Shown here: positions 25,410-33,147 of the stretch, one piece after another | Layout: every line of letters begins with the position of its first letter | Position numbering within the stretch: the stretch's first letter is position 1 | Made by a program: the position numbers and the translations under genes | From: Planctomycetota bacterium | Lineage (GTDB): Bacteria; Planctomycetota; J058 | Reading direction: 5' to 3' | NCBI GenBank assembly: GCA_019636275.1 | Contig: JAHBXY010000008.1 | Span: 36,956-100,955, forward strand | Length of the DNA: 64,000 nt | Notes under the pieces: model-generated | Told to the model about the DNA's origin: nothing | The model's database searches: none | Seen by the model: the letters and a program-made list of their open reading frames with translations, nothing else

Positions 25410-27086
25410 GTGAAGATCGAGCCGGGGGTCGTCCTCGCCGACCGCTACGTGGTCGAGCGCACGCTGGGGCAGGGCGGCATGGGCGCCGTCTACGAGGCGC
25501 TCGACCGCAAGTTCGGCGCGCGCGTGGCGCTCAAGGTCGCGGCCGCGACCGGCGCCGGCCACGACGAGTTCAAGGCGCGCTTCGCCCGCGAGGCGCGCCT
25601 CGGGCACCGCCTCGGCCGGCGGCGCGGCGTCGTGCGCGCCCTCGACTGGGGCGAGCTGCCCGACGGCGTGCGGCTGTACCTGGCGCTCGACCTCGTCGCG
25701 GGCGCGCGCCCGCTCGACCTGCAAGCGGGCCCGCTGCCCGAGCGCCTGCGCCGCCTCCTGCGCGCGGCCGAGATCGTGGCCGACGCGCACGCGCAGGGGA
25801 TCGTCCACCGCGACCTCAAGCCGGCCAACCTCCTCGAGGGCGCCGACGGCGAGCTCTACCTGACCGACTTCGGCCTGGCCAAGGCCACGGGCGACGACGA
25901 GGCGGACCCGGACGGCAGCGCCCTGACCGCGCCGGTCACGCGGAGCGGCCTCGGCTTCGGCACGCCGCTGTTCATGGCGCCCGAGCAGTTCGAGGACGCC
26001 AAGCGGGCCGACGCGCGCGCCGACGTCTACGCGCTGGGCGTGATGCTCTTCGTCGCGCTCACGGGGGAGTATCCGTTCCCCGGCGCGAGCCCCACGTCGA
26101 TCCTGCTCGGGCAGCAGCGGGTGCTCGAGGGCCTCAGCCCGGCGCCGACGCCCGGCGCGCGCCGGGGCGACGTCCCCGAGGCGCTCGACCGGCTGTGCGC
26201 CGAGGCGATCGCGCTCCGGCCCGAGGAGCGGCTCGCCAGCGCGGCCGCGTTCGCCGACGGGCTGCGTGCGGCCCTCCCGGCCGCGGACGCCCCCGTGACG
26301 CTGGGCGCGGCGCCGACCCTGCCGCCCCGGCGGCCTGCGTTCACCTCGCAGGCGCCGGGCGCGACGAGCGGAGCGTCGCTGCGGCGCCGCGTCACGCTCG
26401 CCTTGGCGGCGGCCGCGGCCGCCTGGCTCGCGCTCGCGGTCGTGGTGAACGTCGGCGGCCGCCCGGCGGCGTTCGCCCTGCGCGTCCTGCCCGTGGCGCC
26501 GCTCGTCGACTTCACGGCGCCGCAGGTGGAGCTGGAGGGCGGTCCGATCGGGGTGCGCGGCGCGAGCTGGACGGCGACGCGGGTCGTCGTGGTCACGGGC
26601 GAGGCGCGCGACGCCTCGCCGCGCTCCGTCACGGCCGTGCACTTCCCGGGCGCGCGCGAGGGCCAGCCGGCGGCCAGCGGGCGGCCGGTGATCGGGCCCC
26701 TGCATCCGCTCGTGACCGGCGTCTGGGCGCAGCGCTTCGAGGTCCCGCTGGAGCTGCCGCCGACGCCGGGGCCGTGGGGCATCTCGCTGTGGGTGCGCGA
26801 CGAGGCGGACAACGAGGAGGTGGTCGGGCTGACGCTCGTCTACCAGCCGGTCGAGGTCGCGCTGACGATCGCGCGCATCGGCGACGGGTCGGCCGACGTC
26901 ATCGGGCAGCTCTCGCCCGCGCCGCCGGGGCCGTACCGGGTGATCGCCAGCGGGGTGGCCCCGACCTGGTGCGAGGGGGCGCGGTTCGAGCTGACGGTGC
27001 CCGTGGCCCCTGGCCAGACCGAGGTCGAGCTCCACGTCGCGCCGCCCCGGGGCCAGCCCGTCCGGGCCGTCGCGCCGCTCCCCTGA
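25410..27086 (+). CDS. Receptor-type Ser/Thr protein kinase
   Basis: 558 residues from GTG 25410. The kinase domain covers about residues 12-275: glycine loop GQGGMGAVY, ATP-binding Lys42, catalytic loop HRDLKPAN (Asp 135), DFG at 153-155 and an APE motif in FMAPEQF. A Pro-rich juxtamembrane stretch leads to one membrane helix (about 325-345). The outer ~205 residues hold beta-rich segments such as VVVTGEARD and VRDEADNEEVVGL, perhaps two Ig-like sensor domains. It ends 213 nt before the graspetide precursor, same strand, but a gap with hairpins separates them, so a shared function is only a possibility. A GATACA hexamer 8 nt before the start may be a -10 element. Confidence 0.9.
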   Translation: MKIEPGVVLADRYVVERTLGQGGMGAVYEALDRKFGARVALKVAAATGAGHDEFKARFAREARLGHRLGRRRGVVRALDWGELPDGVRLYLALDLVAGARPLDLQAGPLPERLRRLLRAAEIVADAHAQGIVHRDLKPANLLEGADGELYLTDFGLAKATGDDEADPDGSALTAPVTRSGLGFGTPLFMAPEQFEDAKRADARADVYALGVMLFVALTGEYPFPGASPTSILLGQQRVLEGLSPAPTPGARRGDVPEALDRLCAEAIALRPEERLASAAAFADGLRAALPAADAPVTLGAAPTLPPRRPAFTSQAPGATSGASLRRRVTLALAAAAAAWLALAVVVNVGGRPAAFALRVLPVAPLVDFTAPQVELEGGPIGVRGASWTATRVVVVTGEARDASPRSVTAVHFPGAREGQPAASGRPVIGPLHPLVTGVWAQRFEVPLELPPTPGPWGISLWVRDEADNEEVVGLTLVYQPVEVALTIARIGDGSADVIGQLSPAPPGPYRVIASGVAPTWCEGARFELTVPVAPGQTEVELHVAPPRGQPVRAVAPLP

Positions 27087-27123
27087 CGCCGGACGGCGCC
27101 ACTCGTCCCGTTTTCGGGTGATG

Positions 27124-27141
27124 GTGTCCACGTGCGGACAC
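27124..27141 (+). other. Short hairpin in the leader region of the RiPP operon
   Basis: GTGTCC and GGACAC form a perfect 6-bp stem around a 6-nt loop, 159 nt before the precursor start. It may belong to the 3' end of the kinase mRNA; there is no T-run to make it a standard terminator. Confidence 0.35.
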
Positions 27142-27248
27142 CGAACGTCCGACTCCGGGTCGAGATACGTCGGACTTTCTGCGCAAGGCGACCGCGGCGG
27201 CGCGCGTCCTGTCCTTTGCAAGAGGACCCGAGCCCCCCGGCGGGAGGG

Positions 27249-27269
27249 AGCGCGTCGCCCCGACGCGCT
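27249..27269 (+). other. GC-rich hairpin before the graspetide precursor
   Basis: A perfect 9-bp stem, AGCGCGTCG with CGACGCGCT, closes on a CCC loop 30 nt before the GTG at 27300. It lies between a plausible promoter zone and the AGGA ribosome-binding site, so it could slow transcription or control translation of the precursor. No T-run follows. Confidence 0.45.
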
Positions 27270-27299
27270 GGCTCACAGCACACACCCCAGGCAGGACCC

Positions 27300-28169
27300 G
27301 TGAAGAAGAAGCTGTTCATCGAGGAGCTCGAGCAGCGCAAGAGCACCACCGCGCTGTTCGCGGTCGCCGGCTCGCGGCGACGCCGGCGCGCGGCGCCGCC
27401 GCCCGGCGGCGGCGTGACGACGATGGCGCTGGGCGAGGAGGGCAACCCGCCCGCGCCGCCGCCCGGCAGCGTGACGACGATGGCCCTGGGCGAGGAGGGC
27501 AACCCGCCCGCGCCGCCGCCCGGCAGCGTGACGACGATGGCCCTGGGCGAGGAGGGCTCCGCCCCGCAGCCGCCGCCGGCCACGACGCTGGCCCTGGGCG
27601 AGGAGGGCTCCGCCCCGCAGCCGCCGCCGGCCACGACGCTGGCCCTCGGCGAGGAGGGCTCCGCCCCGCAGCCGCCGCCGGCCACGACGATGGCCCTGGG
27701 CGAGGAGGGCAACCCGCCCGCGCCGCCGCCGGTCACGACCATGGCGCTCGGCGAGGAGGGCTCCGCCCCGCAGCCGCCGCCGGCCACGACCCTGGCCCTG
27801 GGCGAGGAGGGCAACCCGCCCGCCCCGCCGCCCGTGACGACGATGGCGCTCGGCGAGGAGGGCTCCGCCCCGCAGCCGCCGCCGGCCACGACCCTGGCCC
27901 TCGGCGAGGAGGGCAACCCGCCCGCGCCGCCGCCCGGCACGTCGACGACGATGGCCCTCGGCGAGGAGGGCAACCCGCCCGCCCCGCCGCCCGGGACCTC
28001 GACGACGATGGCCCTGGGCGAGGAGGGCAACCCGCCCGCCCCGCCGATCTTCACGACGCTGGCCCTCGGCGAGGAGGGCACGACCGTGATCCAGGCGCCG
28101 GCCCCGGCCCGCGCCCAGGACGGGCTCCTGGCCGCGCTCAAGCGCCGGCTGCTCGGCGACGCCGTGTAG
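27300..28169 (+). CDS. Multi-core graspetide (plesiocin-type) RiPP precursor
   Basis: 289 residues from a GTG with AGGA about 7 nt upstream. A short leader (1-24, KKKLFIEELEQRKSTTALF) is followed by an Arg5 stretch and then 13 copies of TT(M/L)ALGEEG, each joined by a Pro-rich linker (NPPAPPP or SAPQPPP). The TT residues are at 40, 59, 78, 95, 112, 129, 146, 163, 180, 197, 216, 235 and 252. TTxxxxEE is the core of plesiocin, whose Thr side chains are joined to Glu side chains by an ATP-grasp enzyme to give nested omega-esters. The next gene encodes such an enzyme 10 nt downstream. Full modification would give 26 esters in 13 hairpins. Tail 262-289 is unlike the repeats. The final product form is unknown. 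Confidence 0.85.
   Translation: MKKKLFIEELEQRKSTTALFAVAGSRRRRRAAPPPGGGVTTMALGEEGNPPAPPPGSVTTMALGEEGNPPAPPPGSVTTMALGEEGSAPQPPPATTLALGEEGSAPQPPPATTLALGEEGSAPQPPPATTMALGEEGNPPAPPPVTTMALGEEGSAPQPPPATTLALGEEGNPPAPPPVTTMALGEEGSAPQPPPATTLALGEEGNPPAPPPGTSTTMALGEEGNPPAPPPGTSTTMALGEEGNPPAPPIFTTLALGEEGTTVIQAPAPARAQDGLLAALKRRLLGDAV
27417..28079 (+). repeat. 13 tandem 51- or 57-nt coding repeats (TTxxxxEE cores)
   Basis: Period 51 nt (17 residues) for most units and 57 nt (19 residues) for units ending in GS or GTS. Two linker types alternate, GNPPAPPP and GSAPQPPP. DNA identity is very high, with synonymous changes mainly at the Leu-Gly codons (CTGGGC/CTCGGC), showing recent expansion under selection on the peptide. 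Confidence 0.9.
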
Positions 28170-28179
28170 GCTGGCGGCC

Positions 28180-29133
28180 ATGAGCGGCCGCATCGCGATC
28201 GTCGGGGCCCCCGACGAGCAGCACTGCGCGCACATGCGCGACCTCCTGGCCGAGCGCGGCCAGGAGGTCGTCGTGATCGACACGCGCCGCTTCCCGCAGG
28301 CCGAGGCCATGGCCTGCGAGGACGGCGCCTGGCGCCTGCGCGACGACGACCTCGCCGACCTGCGCGCCGTGTGGGTGCGCAGCGTCTTCTACAGCATGCC
28401 GTTCTACGAGCTGAGGCCCGACCTCGGCGCCGATCCGGCGCGGCCGGGGCAGCCCGTGCTCTTCGACGACTGGCACCGCGACTGGGCCGGCGAGCGCGAG
28501 CGGCAGTCGTTTCTGGCCAGCTTCGTGCGCGGCCTGGCCCTGCGCGGCGTCAAGGTGATGAACCCGGTCGAGGCCTTCGACCTGCACTACCTGAAGCTGC
28601 ACCAGCTCGCGCTCCTGCGGCAGGCCGGGATCCCGGTGCCGCGGACGTGCGCCACGAACGACCCGGCGCGCGTGCTCGCGTTCCTCGACCAGGTGGGCAA
28701 GGTCGTCTACAAGCCGATCGCCGGCGGGGCCGCCTGCCGGCCGCTCGACGACCGCGACCTCCTGGCCGACCGCCTCGACCGCCTGCGCTCGGCGCCGGCG
28801 ATCTTCCAGGAGGAGGTCCCGGGCGTGGACGTGCGGGTCTACGTCATGGGCGAGCGGATCGTGTCGTCGGCGGTGATCCACACCGACGGGATCGACTACC
28901 GCGGGCGCGAGACGGGCTTCGAGCGGGTCGAGTTGCCGGCCGACGTCGCCGACCTGGTGCTCCGGGCCACGCGCCTGTGCGGGCTGGCCTACACCGGCGC
29001 CGACCTGCGCCGGCGCCCCGACGGCGGCTGGGTGCTCCTCGAGTGCAACCCGTCGCCCATGTTCCTGGGCTTCGCCGAGGCCACGGGCGACCCGATCGAC
29101 GAGGCCCTGGCCGACCTGCTGCTGGCGCCATGA
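28180..29133 (+). CDS. ATP-grasp ligase, probable graspetide macrocyclase (PsnB/MdnC type)
   Basis: 317 residues. The ATP-grasp fold is seen from the ATP-binding Lys in VVYKPIAGGAA (about 178), the strand IFQEEVPGVDVRVYVMGERI (209-228) and the Mg ligands in VLLECNPSPMF (Glu 288, Asn 290). This pattern is that of RimK-like enzymes that make omega-ester peptides. Predicted reaction: ATP-dependent phosphorylation of core Glu side chains and attack by the two Thr hydroxyls. It lies 10 nt after the precursor and overlaps the protease gene by 4 nt, so all three are translated together. The N-terminal ~100 residues would be the pre-ATP-grasp and leader-binding part. RimK-type amino-acid ligase is the alternative, but the precursor makes it unlikely. 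Confidence 0.85.
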   Translation: MSGRIAIVGAPDEQHCAHMRDLLAERGQEVVVIDTRRFPQAEAMACEDGAWRLRDDDLADLRAVWVRSVFYSMPFYELRPDLGADPARPGQPVLFDDWHRDWAGERERQSFLASFVRGLALRGVKVMNPVEAFDLHYLKLHQLALLRQAGIPVPRTCATNDPARVLAFLDQVGKVVYKPIAGGAACRPLDDRDLLADRLDRLRSAPAIFQEEVPGVDVRVYVMGERIVSSAVIHTDGIDYRGRETGFERVELPADVADLVLRATRLCGLAYTGADLRRRPDGGWVLLECNPSPMFLGFAEATGDPIDEALADLLLAP

Positions 29134-30038
29134 CCTCGCTGGCGGGGCGCCTCGAGCTCACCTGGGGCGAGCTCGGCGACCGCACCGTGTGGGTGCGCAC
29201 GCCCGGCGGGCGGCTCCTGCGCCTCGACGACCAGGGGCTCCGGGCGCTGCTCGACCTCGACCGCGGCCGCACGGTGGGCCAGGTCGCGCGGCGCTACGGC
29301 GTCGCGCCCGAGGAGGTGCGCGGGCTCGTCGACGCGCTCGCCCGCGGCGGCGCCCTGCGCCCCGACGGCCGCGGGCGGGTCACGCGCGCGCACCGGACGC
29401 ACGACGAGCCGTTCGCGCCCTGGCTGCTGGGCCTCGCCGCCCTGCTGGCCGTGCACGGCGAGTACCTCGCACGGCACGCGCGCACGGCCGTGCTCGAGTC
29501 CTGGACCGAGGGCCTGGTCGTCGTGGGGCTGGCGCTCGTGGCCGCGCTCCTGCACGAGGGCGGCCACTGGTGCGCGGCGCGGCCCCACTTCCGGCCGCGG
29601 TTCGGGCTGACGTGGCTCGGCTGGCTGCCGGCCGCCTACGCCGACACGCACGAGGCCTGGCGCCTGCCGCGCGGCGCGCGCCTCAGGATCTCGGCCGCGG
29701 GCGTGCTCGTGGACCTCGTCGTCAACACGGGCGCGATCCTCGTGGCGGTCGCCTGCCCGGAGCTGGAGCGGTTCGTGACGCCGTTCGTGCTCGCGCAGCT
29801 CAGCCGGATGACGCTGACGCTCAACCCGCTCGTCGACGGCGACGGCTACTGGCTGCTGGCCGACGGCCTGGGGATCACCAACCTGCGCACGCAGGCGCGC
29901 CGGCGCCTGGCCGAGCGGCGGCTCGACCTCTACGCCCTGTTCGCGCTCCTCTCCCTGGCCCTCGGGCTCCTCTCGCTCGTGGGCCTGGGCTTGCTCCTGT
30001 GGAACGTCCTCGGCAACCTGGCAGGGACCCTGCTGTGA
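29130..30038 (+). CDS. PqqD-like domain fused to an M50 (site-2) membrane metalloprotease
   Basis: 302 residues, ATG overlapping the ATP-grasp stop. Residues about 8-78 look like a PqqD-type winged domain (RLDDQGLRALLDLDRGRTVGQVA, then a GVAPEEVRGLVDALARGGAL helix pair), the fold used as a RiPP recognition element. Behind it are several membrane helices with the zinc motif LLHEGGH (HExxH at 142-146) and the second motif LNPLVDGDGYW (Asn 232, Asp 236/238) of site-2 proteases. Expected role: bind the modified precursor through the PqqD domain and cut it in or at the membrane, perhaps also in export. No other protease or exporter is coupled to the cassette. Confidence 0.85.
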   Translation: MTSLAGRLELTWGELGDRTVWVRTPGGRLLRLDDQGLRALLDLDRGRTVGQVARRYGVAPEEVRGLVDALARGGALRPDGRGRVTRAHRTHDEPFAPWLLGLAALLAVHGEYLARHARTAVLESWTEGLVVVGLALVAALLHEGGHWCAARPHFRPRFGLTWLGWLPAAYADTHEAWRLPRGARLRISAAGVLVDLVVNTGAILVAVACPELERFVTPFVLAQLSRMTLTLNPLVDGDGYWLLADGLGITNLRTQARRRLAERRLDLYALFALLSLALGLLSLVGLGLLLWNVLGNLAGTLL

Positions 30039-30045
30039 GGCGCCC

Positions 30046-30846
30046 GTGATCGAGTCCGCGCTCACCTGGCTCACGCACCCCGGCGTGCTCGCGCCGGCGC
30101 TCGTCGTGCTCGCCGTCCTCGCCTGCGTGCGGGTCGTCTACGAGTACGAGCGGGCGGTCCTCTTCCGCCTCGGCCGGGCGGTCGGCGTGCGCGCGCCGGG
30201 GCTGGTCGTCGTGGTCCCGCTCGTCCACCACCTGCGGCGCGTCGACCTGCGCCTGGTCTCGGTCGACGTGGCCCGGCAGGAGACGATGACCCGCGACAAC
30301 GTCCCGGTGCTCGTCGACGCCGTGATCTACTTCCGCGTCGTCGACCCGTCGGCCGCGGTGCTCAGCGTCGAGAACCATCACCAGTCGACCTACCTGATCG
30401 CGCAGACGAGCCTGCGCAGCGCGATCGGCCAGGCCACGCTCGACGACCTGCTGCAGCGCCGCGACGAGCTCAACGCCCGGCTGCGCGACCTCGTCGACCG
30501 CCAGACGCTCCCCTGGGGCGTGCAGGTGCCGATCGTCGAGGTCAAGGACGTGTCGATCCCCGAGGACCTCAAGCGCGCGATCGCCCGCGAGGCCGAGGTC
30601 GAGCGCGAGCGGCGGGCGCGGCTGATCCAGGCCACGGCGGAGGCCGAGACGGCCGAGAAGCTGCGCGACGCGGCCCGCGTGCTCGCCGAGGTGCCCGAGG
30701 CCATGCAGCTCCGGACGCTGCAGGCCCTGTCCGACACGGCGCAGGGCAAGGGGCGCGTCGTCGTCCTGCCCGTGCCCGGCGACTTCTTCCCGCGCAAGGC
30801 GCCCGAGCCGGCGCGGCAGGCCGAGCACGAGGACGCCCTGCCGTGA
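30046..30846 (+). CDS. Slipin (SPFH/Band 7 family membrane protein)
   Basis: 266 residues from GTG 30046, 7 nt after the M50 stop. One N-terminal membrane helix (about 13-33) is followed by a Band 7 domain with YEYERAVLFRLGR, the DLRLVSVDV strand, TRDNVPVLVDAVIYFRV and the helix EREAEVERERRARLI. These are typical of slipins (stomatin relatives), which oligomerise in the inner membrane and often act with NfeD-type or other membrane proteases. Neither nfeD nor htpX is adjacent; the neighbouring M50 protease could be a partner, but that is inference. The next gene overlaps by 4 nt. Confidence 0.9.
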   Translation: MIESALTWLTHPGVLAPALVVLAVLACVRVVYEYERAVLFRLGRAVGVRAPGLVVVVPLVHHLRRVDLRLVSVDVARQETMTRDNVPVLVDAVIYFRVVDPSAAVLSVENHHQSTYLIAQTSLRSAIGQATLDDLLQRRDELNARLRDLVDRQTLPWGVQVPIVEVKDVSIPEDLKRAIAREAEVERERRARLIQATAEAETAEKLRDAARVLAEVPEAMQLRTLQALSDTAQGKGRVVVLPVPGDFFPRKAPEPARQAEHEDALP

Positions 30847-32546
30847 CGCGCGGGCACGCGATCGTCGGCGCCGGGGCGGTCGCGCTGCTGGCCGGGGTCG
30901 TCGGCGCGCTGCTCGTGGGCGACGACGGCGGGCCGCCGCGAGCGGCGGCGGTCGGGGGAGGGGCGGCGGCGGTGGCGGAGCGCGAGCAGGTCACGCTGAC
31001 GCCGGCGCGGCCGGAGGCGCAGGAGGCGACGAGCGCGCCGCCGGGGCCGGCGACGGCCGTGGACGGCCCGCCGGAGGCGACGCGGACGCCCTTCGAGTTC
31101 GACCGGGACGGGGCCGAGGTCGTCGTGCGCGGGCGCGTCGTCGACCGCGGCGGGCGGGCCGTCGAGGGCGCCTCCGTCGTCGTGTGGGACACGATCCCTT
31201 ACCAGTGGAGGGCCTGGCCCGGGCCGGGGGAGGCCGGGCCGGAGCGCCGCGCCGACCTGTTCCTGGCGCAACGTCGCGGGTTCACGGCGATCGACCAGGC
31301 CAAGGCGGCCACCGGCGCCGATGGAGCCTTCGAGATGCGCGTGCCCCAAAGGGGCGAGCGCGACGCCCGCTGGCTCAGCGTCCGGCACGACGAGCGCGGC
31401 GACGTGGCGATCGGCGGCCGCGGGCCGCTGGCGCCCGGCGACGTGGACCTCGGCGACGTGATCGTCTACCCGGTCCCGGCCCTGTGCCTGCGGGTGACCT
31501 CGGGCGGCCGGCCGCTGCCGGCCCTGGCGCGCCTGTTCGAGGAGGTCACCGCCCCGGGCGAGCAGACGCCTCACACCTCGCCGCTCGTGGCCCAGCGCGC
31601 CACGGACGCCGACGGCCGCGTCGTCTACCACCCCATGGGCCGGCGCGTGTTCTGGTCCGTCCTCGCCGAAGGTCACGCCAGCGCGCACGGCCACGCGGAC
31701 ATGGGCCCGGAGGGCGCCACGGTCGAGGTCGCCCTCGCGCCCGCGGTGACCATCCGCGGCCGCGTCGTCGACGAGGCGGGCCGGCCCCTCGACGGGGCCT
31801 GGGCCGAGGCGCACGAGGGCGGCGGCGAGCCGCTCTCGGGCCCCACGGGCGACTCGCCGGCGCTCCTGTGGGCGCGCCGCTCGAGCTCTGCCACCGCCGA
31901 CGCGGACGGCCGGTTCACGCTCGACGGCCTGGCCGCCGGGCGGGAGTACGCCGTCTACGGTCGCCATGACGGCAAGGCGCACGCGATCGCCTGGGTCACG
32001 GCGCCGGCCACGGACGTCGTCCTCACGCTCCCGGACGACCGCGGCCTGCGCGTGGTCGTCCACGCCGCGGGCGAGGTCCAGGGCGCGTTCGCCTTCGTCC
32101 TCCAGGCCCTCGACGAGGACGGCGGCTGGCGCGACGAGCACCTGCAGCCCACGACCGACGCCTCCATGGACTATGCGCGCCTCGCCCCCGGGATCTACCG
32201 CGTGGCGGTCCACGCGACCGGCTACGCCCCGGTCGTCTCCGAGCCGGTCACCCTCGGCCCCGACGCGCCGCCGCCGGGCGAGGTGGCCCTCGTCCTCGAC
32301 CGCCCGGCCCGCACCGTCACGGGCAGGGTCGTCGACGCCGCCGGCGCGCCGCTGACCGGAGTCCCCGTCGTCTGGCGCGACTTCGGCGGCCTTGCCGTGC
32401 AGACCGGCCCCGACGGCGCGTTCGCGCTCGAGGGCCTCCCGCACGGCGCGCTGACCCTCACCGTCGGGCCAGGCGACCGCGAGCAGCGGGTCGAGGTCGC
32501 GGCCGGGCGGACCGCCCTGGGCGACGTGCGCCTCGAGGCGCGCTGA
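30843..32546 (+). CDS. Membrane-anchored protein with carboxypeptidase-regulatory-like repeats
   Basis: 567 residues, GTG start overlapping the slipin stop. One membrane helix (about 6-26) acts as signal anchor, then a low-complexity Ala/Pro linker. At least three carboxypeptidase-regulatory-like beta-sandwich repeats follow, recognised by V(V/T)(V/I)RGRVVD..GR(A/P)(V/L)(E/D)GA near residues 92 and 302, and RTVTGRVVDAAGAPLTGV near 490, each leading to DGAFxLEGL-like strands. Such proteins are common on planctomycete surfaces and may bind peptides or carbohydrate. Translational overlap continues into the next gene, so five or more genes from 28.2 kb could form one transcript. Confidence 0.8.
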   Translation: MTRGHAIVGAGAVALLAGVVGALLVGDDGGPPRAAAVGGGAAAVAEREQVTLTPARPEAQEATSAPPGPATAVDGPPEATRTPFEFDRDGAEVVVRGRVVDRGGRAVEGASVVVWDTIPYQWRAWPGPGEAGPERRADLFLAQRRGFTAIDQAKAATGADGAFEMRVPQRGERDARWLSVRHDERGDVAIGGRGPLAPGDVDLGDVIVYPVPALCLRVTSGGRPLPALARLFEEVTAPGEQTPHTSPLVAQRATDADGRVVYHPMGRRVFWSVLAEGHASAHGHADMGPEGATVEVALAPAVTIRGRVVDEAGRPLDGAWAEAHEGGGEPLSGPTGDSPALLWARRSSSATADADGRFTLDGLAAGREYAVYGRHDGKAHAIAWVTAPATDVVLTLPDDRGLRVVVHAAGEVQGAFAFVLQALDEDGGWRDEHLQPTTDASMDYARLAPGIYRVAVHATGYAPVVSEPVTLGPDAPPPGEVALVLDRPARTVTGRVVDAAGAPLTGVPVVWRDFGGLAVQTGPDGAFALEGLPHGALTLTVGPGDREQRVEVAAGRTALGDVRLEAR

Positions 32547-32860
32547 TGGCAGGCCTGATCGAGGCCCGGCCGGTCCCCGGCGGCGAGGTGCGCCTCGTCG
32601 CCGAGGACGACCGCTTCCTGCGCCTCGAGCGGATGAAGGACGGCCGGACCGCCTGGACGGCGCGGTTCGATGTGACCGGCGGCGACCGGGACCTGTGGCC
32701 CAGCCAGGGCTGCCGCCTCGTGCGCGCGTCGGCGCGCGACGGCGTCGTCGTCGTGGAGACGGAGGCCGAGCACGCCCGCGGCGGGAGCCTGCACCGGCGG
32801 CAGGTGCACGAGGTGGACCTCGAGACCGGCCGCGTCACGCCGGGCAGGGCGACCCCGTGA
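32546..32860 (+). CDS. Small hypothetical protein, paralogue of the next gene
   Basis: 104 residues, ATG sharing one base with the upstream stop. No signal peptide. It shares with the following gene the frame PVPGGEVRLV...R(L/V)ER..DG...W...DV, then EHARGG......H.VDLETG. The pattern looks like a small all-beta domain of six or more strands. Function unknown. Both copies may act together with the upstream repeat protein, since all are translationally coupled. Confidence 0.65.
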   Translation: MAGLIEARPVPGGEVRLVAEDDRFLRLERMKDGRTAWTARFDVTGGDRDLWPSQGCRLVRASARDGVVVVETEAEHARGGSLHRRQVHEVDLETGRVTPGRATP

Positions 32861-33147
32861 GCGTGCTGGACTCGAAGCCGGTCCCCGGCGGCGAGGTGCG
32901 CCTCGTCCAGGCGGGCCGCACACGCGTGCGGGTCGAGCGGGTGCAGGACGGACAGGTGGTCTGGTCGAAGGTCCTCGACGTGGTCCCGCCGGGCGGCGAC
33001 CCCGAGCACATCGTCGGCCCGTCGAGGCTCCTGCACGTGCCGCAGGGACCGGGCCTCGTCCTCGTCCAGACGACGATCGAGCACGCGCGCGGCGGCGAGG
33101 TCGTGGACGAGCGGACCCACCGCGTCGACGTCGAGACGGGCGCGTGA
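32857..33147 (+). CDS. Small hypothetical protein, tandem paralogue
   Basis: 96 residues from a GTG overlapping the previous stop. It aligns over its whole length with the previous product (KPVPGGEVRLVQ, RVERVQDGQVVW, EHARGGEVVDERTHRVDVETG), so the pair arose by tandem duplication. The last gene of the rightward operon; it converges directly on the SCO1 gene, the two stops being adjacent. Confidence 0.65.
   Translation: MSVLDSKPVPGGEVRLVQAGRTRVRVERVQDGQVVWSKVLDVVPPGGDPEHIVGPSRLLHVPQGPGLVLVQTTIEHARGGEVVDERTHRVDVETGA

Noticed and set aside
27417..28079. Regular 51/57-nt repeats as a possible CRISPR array
   Set aside because: Repeats are coding, in frame, with synonymous third-position changes and no unique spacers; no cas genes nearby.
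30046..33147. Slipin, carboxypeptidase-regulatory-like and small paralogue genes as parts of the RiPP pathway
   Set aside because: They are close and same-strand, but none has a function expected in graspetide formation; proximity alone is not enough. A slipin-M50 partnership stays possible.
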